A stretch of DNA of 12,455 bases. Source: Methanobacteriota archaeon. Its GTDB lineage: Archaea; Hydrothermarchaeota; Hydrothermarchaeia; Hydrothermarchaeales; JACRDW01. Within the stretch, counting starts at the first letter, position 1. The number at the start of each line of letters is the position of its first letter. This document shows, piece after piece, positions 6,231-11,435 of this stretch. The notes beneath the pieces are model-generated. The model was not told the origin of the DNA. It saw only the letters and a program-made list of their open reading frames with translations, and searched no databases. A program made the translations under genes and the position numbers. The stretch is taken from contig JACRDW010000050.1 in assembly GCA_016212785.1 (NCBI GenBank), forward strand, positions 1-12,455, written 5' to 3'.

Positions 6231-7424
6231 ATGCCTCCCTTCGACCCAGGACAGGTGCTCTGGATGCTCATGTTTTTTGCATTCGTCTTCATTTATCCAA
6301 AGTACATGCTCTACAAAATGATTTCGGACATAGAGGAAGTAGCCAAGACTCTCGAAGGTTATACGAGAGATGCAGTCGAGATAATCGTAAAAACCTCAAA
6401 AGAGAAGGGAAAGCCGGAAATAGAGCCGAAGAAGACCATTGAGAATGCCTTCGAATTCTTTTTAATACCGCCTGTGGACTTAGACCCCTACGGGATTCTA
6501 AAAAAAATCGAGCACATAATAGACAAAACAGAGGATAGATTAGAGGAAATTGCAGGAAAAATTGCACCGCAGAGCGATGCTGTGTGGAGGGCAAACACGA
6601 TTTCGCTGGTGAAGGCAGGCATAGGATTAAACAACATCGCAAAGATTGTGCGCCACTACGTCGAGTTCGTCAAGAAGACAGGAAACCTGCAAATTGCGAT
6701 GATTGTGCAGATGAGCCTTCCCCTCATTAAAAGAATAGCAAAGGCGCAGATGAAAGGCGTGGAAGCAATAGCGCAGGGCAAGCCCATAGGCGACTGCATA
6801 GGTCCCCTCGTTGCCGCAAATTTAATTAAAACGGAAGAGCACTACGAAGTCGCCAGAGATATAATCTGCCACGAAACGGAAATCTCTGACAGAGAGATTT
6901 TCATACTGAAGGCAAACGGACCTGGGGCAAATCTCGGAAAATTTGGCGATGGAGTAAAGAAGCTGTGCGAAGAAAACAAAATCTCGAAAATTATTACAGT
7001 AGATGCAAGCCTGAAGCTTGAAGGCGAGAAAACAGGAAAAGTTGCGGAAGGTATAGGTGCGGCGATAGGCGACCCCGGTCCGGAGAAGGCGAAAATGGAG
7101 GAGGCGGCGCTGAAGAATAACATTCCCTTAGAAGCCTATGCAATAAAAATGAGCATAGAGGAAGCAATTGCACCAATGACCAAAGAAATCGGCGAGTCAG
7201 TGAAAAGCGCTCTGGAAATGCTGAGCGAGAGCGTGGAGAGAGTGCCGAAAGAAAGCAAAATAATAATCGTGGGCGTCGGCAACGCATGCGGAATCGGAAA
7301 CTCGCTGCAGTCCGTGAAAGATTTGCAATTGCCTGAAAAGGAGGAAGAGGAAAAGGAAGAAACCCTCGCAGACAAAATAATAAAAGCGCTAGTCAAGCCG
7401 CCGGAGAAGCCGAAAGAGAAGTAA
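6231..7424 (+). CDS. DUF1512 family protein, membrane-anchored
   Basis: This 397-residue protein fits the archaeal DUF1512 family, whose function is unknown. One hydrophobic segment at about residues 8-28 should anchor the N terminus in the membrane, followed by a long cytosolic region. Conserved-looking blocks are the helical VDLDPYGILKKIEHIIDKTEDR (split here as VDLDPYGILKK and IEHIIDKTEDR), SLVKAGIGLNNIAKIVRHY, LKANGPGANLGKFG and IIIVGVGNACGIGNS; the glycine-rich ANGPGANLG and GVGNACGIG could be ligand-binding loops, but this is inference. The C terminus is a charged EEEEKEE and KPPEKPKEK tail, and its codons include a 28-nt pure-purine run at 7335-7362. A good Shine-Dalgarno AGGTGA sits 4 nt before the ATG. 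Arginine codons are almost all AGA/AGG, a useful reference for the block that follows. Confidence 0.88.
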   Translation: MPPFDPGQVLWMLMFFAFVFIYPKYMLYKMISDIEEVAKTLEGYTRDAVEIIVKTSKEKGKPEIEPKKTIENAFEFFLIPPVDLDPYGILKKIEHIIDKTEDRLEEIAGKIAPQSDAVWRANTISLVKAGIGLNNIAKIVRHYVEFVKKTGNLQIAMIVQMSLPLIKRIAKAQMKGVEAIAQGKPIGDCIGPLVAANLIKTEEHYEVARDIICHETEISDREIFILKANGPGANLGKFGDGVKKLCEENKISKIITVDASLKLEGEKTGKVAEGIGAAIGDPGPEKAKMEEAALKNNIPLEAYAIKMSIEEAIAPMTKEIGESVKSALEMLSESVERVPKESKIIIVGVGNACGIGNSLQSVKDLQLPEKEEEEKEETLADKIIKALVKPPEKPKEK

Positions 7425-7448
7425 ATAGTGGCGCGGATTGGCGTCTCA

Positions 7449-7472
7449 AATACTACACTAGTCCTATTCAAA
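7449..7472. repeat. 24-nt direct repeat, left copy
   Basis: The sequence is AATACTACACTA, then GT, then CCTATTCAAA. It matches 11390-11413 at 22 of 24 positions, differing only in the central two bases (GT here, AC there). It lies 24 nt after the DUF1512 stop codon and marks the left edge of the accessory block. It may be an attachment-like site or a dispersed intergenic repeat; the window does not decide. Confidence 0.7.
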
Positions 7473-7506
7473 CGTCTTTCTCTACATAAGCACAAGATAG
7501 TTTGGA

Positions 7507-7762
7507 ATGATTTTAGAATTTGCCGACGGAAGTTTAAATCACAAGCAAATTTTTAAAGACGGCGGACACGACTGCTACCTGATGGGGAAGGTCTGCTTTA
7601 AAAAAAAAGATACTGGTAACTGGGCCTAACAGTAGACTACTCGAAGACTCAAAATTAAAGCCGGAGTTTGCATTTCCGTTCTGCGGTGTCATGCTTACGA
7701 GAGCGACTGAAATCGTTGCCATGATTAAGAAGAAGCGCCCCGAATTTTTAACAGTTACTTAG
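7507..7762 (+). pseudogene. Small gene broken by a frameshift at a run of nine A
   Basis: The 334 bp between DUF1512 and DUF202 (7425-7758) hold a left repeat copy and this remnant. From ATG 7507 a 40-residue reading frame runs to TAA at 7627-7629. Near its end is a run of nine A (7600-7608). Moving forward one base there opens a second frame of about 50 codons (from ATA 7610: ILVTGPNSRLLED, PEFAFPFCGVMLTRATEI, IKKKRPEF) ending in TAG at 7760-7762. That frame has no start codon of its own, and a stop (7580-7582) lies just before it. Joined, the two give a protein of about 84 residues. Its end overlaps the convergent DUF202 stop by 4 nt, as real genes do elsewhere in this window. I do not recognise the family. 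It could be a pseudogene, a programmed frameshift or a sequencing error. Confidence 0.5.
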
Positions 7763-8175
7763 TAGATACGACTGATTGTATTCAGGTATATAGCTAAAAA
7801 AATTGCTACTAAAATAATTAAACCAGCCACAAGCATATCAAGCAGGATAGATGGGCGATAGTAAACATCTGTTTCAATTTCACGTTTAATCATCAAAAAC
7901 CGATATGTAGCCAACAACGTCGTTACGGCTCCAATAATAATCAATACAATCCCTAACATACTCGAGATACCCATTGAAGGCGTGGGCGGAAGTTTTTTAA
8001 CTCCACTTAAGGTCGCAAGTTGTTGAAGGAATATATCAAACCTTTCTACTATGAAGCCAAGAGCCATAATAGCTATGCTCGTGCGCACCCAAGCCAAAAA
8101 AGTACGCTCATTAGCGAAGTGCACCCTCCGATGAAAGTGCGCTTCATCTATTCTTTTCCCTGCTTCAGAGTCCAT
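7759..8175 (-). CDS. DUF202 family membrane protein (YidH-like)
   Basis: The protein has 138 residues, with the DUF202 signature FANERTFLAWVRTS at 20-33 leading into the first membrane helix. Predicted helices are at about 29-46, 72-94 and 111-133. The family is widespread but its molecular role is unsettled. The ATG at 8175 lies 34 nt after the end of the tandem UspA gene. A weak TATA-like GATAAAACTTTAA about 26 nt upstream of the ATG could give its own leaderless transcript, or it may be read through from the operon. Codon use is unusual for the window: 7 of 10 arginines are CGN, whereas the DUF1512 gene has 7 of 8 as AGA/AGG. This points to a separate origin. It overlaps the broken gene at its 3' end. 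Confidence 0.88.
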   Translation of the reverse strand: MDSEAGKRIDEAHFHRRVHFANERTFLAWVRTSIAIMALGFIVERFDIFLQQLATLSGVKKLPPTPSMGISSMLGIVLIIIGAVTTLLATYRFLMIKREIETDVYYRPSILLDMLVAGLIILVAIFLAIYLNTISRIY

Positions 8176-8209
8176 AAATAAAGATGTTCTCCAGTATTAA
8201 AGTTTTATC

Positions 8210-9106
8210 CTAGCTTCTTACGATTAAAACCGGCTTGCTCGAGAGGTTGATTACGGCACCTGTAACGCTGCCTATAAGGAGCCTGCCAACATGCCCCATA
8301 CCACGAGAGCCTATGACTATCAAATCAAATTTTTTCTCCTCCGCCTCTTTTACAATTTCCTCGGCTGGATTTCCAACTCTTATGTTAGAGGCTAAATTTA
8401 AGCCGGCTACTTTTCCTACAGCTTGAGCCTCAGAGACGTATTTCTGCCCGGCGTCTTTTTTGTATGATTCTACCAATTTTTCCCTATCCTCAGGACTAAC
8501 GCCTGCAATTGCGGAGGAGTAGCTAATTGCATAGTCGTTGACCACGTGCAGCACCTCGACGAAAGCCCCTGTTTTTTTGGCAATGCTCACGGCAAACTCA
8601 GCAGATTTCCGGGAATACTTTGAACCGTCGACTGGCACAAGCAGTCTCTTGATGTCCGTAATCTTTGCCTTTGGGCTGATAATCATTACAGGGCAATACG
8701 CCTCCCTCACAACGCGGTCTGCGATACTGCCCAGCGCTATCCTGCTTCCGCTCTTTAACGAACCCATTATTATCATTGTCGCAGGCAGCTCTTTTGCCTC
8801 GTCTATAATCTCATCCACCGGCTCTCCTTCTCTTATTTTTGTCTTGACTGAAACTCCTTCCGCCGCAAAGAGCTTTTTAATCTCGCTGAGAAACTCTCCC
8901 CCCTTTTCATAAATTGATTTTTCCAAGATGCCGTGCAAAGTTTTTGTGTCAAAAAACTCTGATTGATGGCTTGTTTCTCTAATCAGCTTGGTGTTGACTA
9001 CATAAAGCGCAGTCGCTTCAGCGCCATAGTGCTTGATGAAATGTACTGCCTGTTCCGCAGCATCGCTCGAGCACTCTGTGCCGTCAATAGGTATTAAGAT
9101 TTTCAT
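8210..9106 (-). CDS. Tandem UspA-domain universal stress protein
   Basis: Two universal-stress domains are fused in 298 residues, roughly 1-147 and 152-298. Each begins with the family's beta strand and acidic residue (PIDGT with Asp8; PVDGS with Asp160). Domain 2 has the full nucleotide-binding signature G-2x-G-9x-G-S (Gly266, Gly269, Gly279, Ser280) and ends KPVLIV. In domain 1 the corresponding loop, GSLKSGSRIALGS (115-127), is two residues shorter and has Lys at the second glycine, so ATP binding may be limited to domain 2. UspA proteins are cytosolic sensors or chaperone-like factors in stress and energy limitation. The ATG follows the TauE stop with no gap (TAAATG), with a near-perfect Shine-Dalgarno AGGAGGG 6 nt upstream, so the two are coupled and this gene may be translated strongly. 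Confidence 0.94.
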   Translation of the reverse strand: MKILIPIDGTECSSDAAEQAVHFIKHYGAEATALYVVNTKLIRETSHQSEFFDTKTLHGILEKSIYEKGGEFLSEIKKLFAAEGVSVKTKIREGEPVDEIIDEAKELPATMIIMGSLKSGSRIALGSIADRVVREAYCPVMIISPKAKITDIKRLLVPVDGSKYSRKSAEFAVSIAKKTGAFVEVLHVVNDYAISYSSAIAGVSPEDREKLVESYKKDAGQKYVSEAQAVGKVAGLNLASNIRVGNPAEEIVKEAEEKKFDLIVIGSRGMGHVGRLLIGSVTGAVINLSSKPVLIVRS

Positions 9107-10036
9107 TTAATGCCCTCCTATGGAAATGCCTCCACTTAAAGCGCTTCTTATCATTAGCAGCCCAATTGGTATCATTATTACGCCGAATAGCCTTCTGAGT
9201 GTCATGGCCGGGAGCTTTTTGTTTAACCGCGTACCAAATACCGTGCCTAAGATTCCCCCCACCATCAGCAGAGAGCCGATGATGGGGTCCACGTCGCCTT
9301 TAGCGTAGTAGGTAGACGCGCCTACGGCCGCGGAGGCTATTATTTGAGTCAGGTCTGTTCCAACTGCAACCTTCATCGGAATACAAAGGAACACCAAACC
9401 CGGAACGAGCAAAAACCCGCCGCCGACTCCAAGCAGGCCTGCCAACAGGCCGACGCTGCCGCCGAGAAGCAGAATCTTCGGAACATCTATAGTATAATCC
9501 CCTATCGGGCATGTTCTTTTTATTGCCAGCGGCAAGCTGCTGACAAAGGCTACTGGGAGTATCAAAGCAAAGAGGTTATTTTTCTTTACTTTTGGCTGTG
9601 CTTTTGCGGTATCGTATTTAAAAGCGTGTTCTGCCTCGCTTTTCTTTGGGCTCCGCATGAATTTGAGCGCTATCAAAATTACAAAGACGCCGAAAATAAC
9701 TTTCAGGGCGTTTCCAGGCACGCGCTGAGCAAGCGTTGCTCCTACGTATGCCATCACGGAACCAGAGGATATTAATATAGCAGCCAGCTTCAAATCTGCC
9801 GAGCCATATTTGTAGTGCTGATATGCGCCAGACGCCGCTATTCCGGTGACCTGAAACAAACTAGTGCCGATGGCAGACCTTATTGGCATGCCGACGTAAA
9901 GCGTGAGAAACGGCACAATAAGTGTTCCGCCTCCTGCGCCCAGAAGCGCGGTTATGGTGCCCACTATGATTCCATAGGCGAATATTACCAGAATGTTTAC
10001 GTCTATGTTGGAAAAGACGGAATGAACGTAAAACAT
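9107..10036 (-). CDS. TauE/SafE family anion permease (sulfite-exporter-like)
   Basis: This 309-residue polytopic membrane protein has the internal duplication typical of TauE/SafE: LLGAGGGTLIVPF at 31-43 and LLGVGGGFLLVPG at 201-213, each followed by an IGTSLFQ or VGTDLTQ block. About eight membrane helices can be drawn, in two groups separated by a basic loop at about 127-153. Family members move sulfite, sulfoacetate, taurine-derived or other organic anions; the substrate cannot be told from sequence. It is the middle gene of an operon, 14 nt after the degenerate UspA gene and directly followed by the tandem UspA gene. A permease flanked by UspA proteins suggests that transport is regulated by, or linked to, cell energy state (inference). 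Confidence 0.92.
   Translation of the reverse strand: MFYVHSVFSNIDVNILVIFAYGIIVGTITALLGAGGGTLIVPFLTLYVGMPIRSAIGTSLFQVTGIAASGAYQHYKYGSADLKLAAILISSGSVMAYVGATLAQRVPGNALKVIFGVFVILIALKFMRSPKKSEAEHAFKYDTAKAQPKVKKNNLFALILPVAFVSSLPLAIKRTCPIGDYTIDVPKILLLGGSVGLLAGLLGVGGGFLLVPGLVFLCIPMKVAVGTDLTQIIASAAVGASTYYAKGDVDPIIGSLLMVGGILGTVFGTRLNKKLPAMTLRRLFGVIMIPIGLLMIRSALSGGISIGGH
9113..9119 (-). promoter_or_regulatory. Strong Shine-Dalgarno for the tandem UspA gene
   Basis: AGGAGGG lies inside the last codons of the TauE gene, 6 nt before the ATG at 9106. It is the best Shine-Dalgarno match seen in this window, and it confirms the start at 9106. Confidence 0.7.
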
Positions 10037-10050
10037 CGCAGCCCTCTGGA

Positions 10051-10557
10051 CTATGTACGCAACGGAGCAGTCTTCGAGCGGGCTCCAAACCAGCTCGTTA
10101 CTGCGTCTATAAAGCGTATGCTCTTCTTCTTAGGCGCAAACACTATCACGGGACAGGGGGCAACATTTAATAGACCGCTGGGCAGGGTCTGCGAGATAAT
10201 CGCTATTGCGCTTGTTTGCCTAGCCGCCCTAACTATCTCTTCGAGAGGGTTTCCTATCAATACCTTAGTAGAGCCCTCGATGCCCTGTTCGGAAAAGACG
10301 GCCTTAATTTCTCCCGCGATTTTTTCCCCTTCTTTCACAACTGCATCGGTTATCATCTTCCTTTTTGTCGCCGTATCAAAAAATTCGTCATCTGCCAGAA
10401 TTGCATCCTCAAGAAAGTCGCCATCAATGATGTAGAGCAAATCGGCGCCTATTTTTTCGTCAATTCTGTTTATCCAGTCCGTTACCTGGTTTATTATTGC
10501 CAGAAAGTCTTTTGACGTGCCTATCGTCAGCGGTATTATGACCTTTTTATCTTCCAT
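10051..10557 (-). CDS. Degenerate UspA-like protein, first gene of the USP-TauE-USP operon
   Basis: This 168-residue protein keeps the UspA fold pattern: an N-terminal strand KKVIIPLTIGT, a central IGNPLEEIVRAA helix, and a C-terminal CPVIVFAP strand. The nucleotide-binding features are lost: the conserved early Asp is Thr11, and the G-2x-G-9x-G loop is replaced by a short SQTLPSG at 122-128. A tail of about 25 residues after the fold (KKKSIRFIDAVTSWFGARSK) is basic and partly amphipathic and could contact membrane or permease; this is inference. A non-ATP-binding UspA homologue is the best description. The ATG at 10557 has a Shine-Dalgarno AGGAG 10 nt upstream. The gene faces the AT-rich control region, so its promoter probably drives the whole operon. 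Confidence 0.82.
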   Translation of the reverse strand: MEDKKVIIPLTIGTSKDFLAIINQVTDWINRIDEKIGADLLYIIDGDFLEDAILADDEFFDTATKRKMITDAVVKEGEKIAGEIKAVFSEQGIEGSTKVLIGNPLEEIVRAARQTSAIAIISQTLPSGLLNVAPCPVIVFAPKKKSIRFIDAVTSWFGARSKTAPLRT

Positions 10558-10752
10558 AAATAAAAATCTCCTTAATTTTTAATTATATTTAGATAAAAAA
10601 GCTAGTATTTATTATTTTTCTAAAATGAGTATTAATACTATCTTAATATTGTATTAAACTTGTATTAATATCATATTAGACTGTTTTTAAACTCTTTTCA
10701 AAAAGATATTTAAATCTAAGTTTAAACATGTTATCTTGGAGTTATAGCTTAT
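10558..10752. promoter_or_regulatory. AT-rich divergent control region
   Basis: This 195-bp spacer separates the leftward USP-TauE-USP operon from the rightward regulator gene and has no coding potential. TATA-like stretches near 10605-10619 (minus strand) and at 10706-10714 (ATATTTAAA, plus strand) are placed to serve the two directions. GGAG at 10738-10741 is a weak, distant Shine-Dalgarno for the regulator. A periodic repeat array lies between the promoters and is listed separately. Confidence 0.6.
10629..10716. repeat. Eight-unit 11-bp periodic array, likely operator
   Basis: Read in steps of 11 from 10629, the units are GTATTAATACT, ATCTTAATATT, GTATTAAACTT, GTATTAATATC, ATATTAGACTG, TTTTTAAACTC, TTTTCAAAAAG and ATATTTAAATC. 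Positions 2 and 4 are T in all eight; positions 5-7 are TAA in five of the eight (units 1-4 and 6). The period is close to one helical turn. The first unit is part of a perfect 12-bp palindrome AGTATTAATACT (10628-10639), and TTAATA-TTG-TATTAA forms another dyad at 10643-10657. Binding by the adjacent regulator is inferred. Confidence 0.55.
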
Positions 10753-11052
10753 ATGAACAAAAAATTGCTCTGGTGGATATTTGCAGTAAGCAGCGGCGGC
10801 AAGGTTAGGGCACGCATACTGCACATACTTAAAGACAAACCTTCGACATGCAGCCAGCTCGCTAAGGAATTGAACCTCACTTACCAGACCATCAGATACC
10901 ACCTTGCCATTCTTTTGGAAAACAAAGTTATCGTTTCCTCCGGGGATACTTCAATTGCAATATACTTCCTGAGCGACGAAATGGAAGGAGAGTGGGGGGA
11001 GTTCATGAGGATATGGGAACGAATTGAAAAAACAAGAAAAACTATATATTAA
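10753..11052 (+). CDS. Winged-helix-turn-helix transcriptional regulator (ArsR-like)
   Basis: The 99-residue protein is a single winged-helix domain. After KKLLWWIFAVSSGGKVRARIL (given here as two parts, KKLLWWIFAV and SSGGKVRARIL), the helix-turn-helix is at about residues 31-58, with CSQLAKELNL as the positioning helix and TYQTIRYHLAILLEN as the recognition helix. The wing is near 59-73. There is no ArsR metal-binding cysteine pair, and the only Cys is at residue 33. The C terminus is a short helix with aromatic residues (GEFMRIWERIEK), possibly for dimerisation. It is divergent from the USP-TauE-USP operon and next to the 11-bp array, so it probably controls that operon and itself. A membrane protein gene follows 26 nt downstream, likely in the same transcript. 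Confidence 0.88.
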   Translation: MNKKLLWWIFAVSSGGKVRARILHILKDKPSTCSQLAKELNLTYQTIRYHLAILLENKVIVSSGDTSIAIYFLSDEMEGEWGEFMRIWERIEKTRKTIY

Positions 11053-11078
11053 GGATTGAATATAATCGTTTTGAGAAA

Positions 11079-11372
11079 ATGGAAGATATTATTTGGGCAA
11101 CTAGGATGTCACTGGGCCTGATAAACATTGCACTGTTAATCTTCCTCATATACCACTTCAGCAAGAGGAGGAGCGAGATTCCGTCTATTTTTACTACTGG
11201 ATTTTTATTAATTGCTCTGGCGCTTTTTGTGAGAACGGTGCTTTCATCGCCTATAATACGATTCATTCTTTTTAATGAAGAGCGGCACACCATTGTTGAC
11301 CCGTACCGCCTTATTGCCGATGTATTCGAGTTTATTGCCTTGGGGACTTTCGTCTATATAAGTACGAGATAG
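11079..11372 (+). CDS. Small three-helix membrane protein downstream of the regulator
   Basis: This 97-residue protein has predicted membrane helices at about 10-28, 36-57 and 75-94, with a basic loop SKRRSE (28-33) after helix 1 and a charged stretch FNEERHTIVDPYR (65-77) before helix 3. I do not recognise a characterised family with confidence; the layout resembles small archaeal membrane proteins encoded next to winged-helix regulators. It starts 26 nt after the regulator, without a clear Shine-Dalgarno and without its own TATA box at the right distance, so co-transcription is likely. One possibility is a membrane sensor or anchor that controls the regulator, but nothing in the sequence proves it. 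The right-hand 24-nt repeat begins 17 nt after its stop. Confidence 0.75.
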   Translation: MEDIIWATRMSLGLINIALLIFLIYHFSKRRSEIPSIFTTGFLLIALALFVRTVLSSPIIRFILFNEERHTIVDPYRLIADVFEFIALGTFVYISTR

Positions 11373-11391
11373 TTGGAAATTTATATTCCAA
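11373..11391. repeat. Short inverted repeat after the membrane protein gene
   Basis: TTGGAA, seven bases, then TTCCAA: a perfect 6-bp dyad directly after the stop codon at 11370-11372 and running into the right-hand direct repeat. It might help end transcription or be a binding site, but the stem is short and no T-run follows. Confidence 0.35.
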
Positions 11392-11413
11392 TACTACACT
11401 AACCCTATTCAAA
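11390..11413. repeat. 24-nt direct repeat, right copy
   Basis: The sequence is AATACTACACTA, then AC, then CCTATTCAAA, identical to the copy at 7449-7472 except for the central two bases. It lies 22 nt beyond the rtcB stop codon, in the 63-bp convergent spacer. Both copies have the same orientation and bound the accessory block. Confidence 0.7.
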
Positions 11414-11435
11414 TTCAGCTTGATTAGTGGCCTCA

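Noticed and set aside
7335..7362. 28-nt purine-only run as a triplex or regulatory element
   Set aside because: It encodes the acidic/lysine-rich C-terminal tail of the DUF1512 protein, and GAA/GAG/AAA/AAG codons explain it fully.
7461..7475. T-loop-like TTCAAA in the direct repeats, possibly a tRNA fragment attachment site
   Set aside because: The flanking bases do not form the 5-bp T stem or an acceptor stem in either copy, so no tRNA or tRNA 3' end is supported.
9815..10435. Plus-strand open frame of 206 codons
   Set aside because: It is antisense to the TauE and UspA-like genes, without family motifs or a Shine-Dalgarno, and spans two well-supported minus-strand genes.
10629..10716. CRISPR array
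   Set aside because: Units are 11 bp, degenerate and without unique spacers; no cas genes are present. A phased operator is a better reading.
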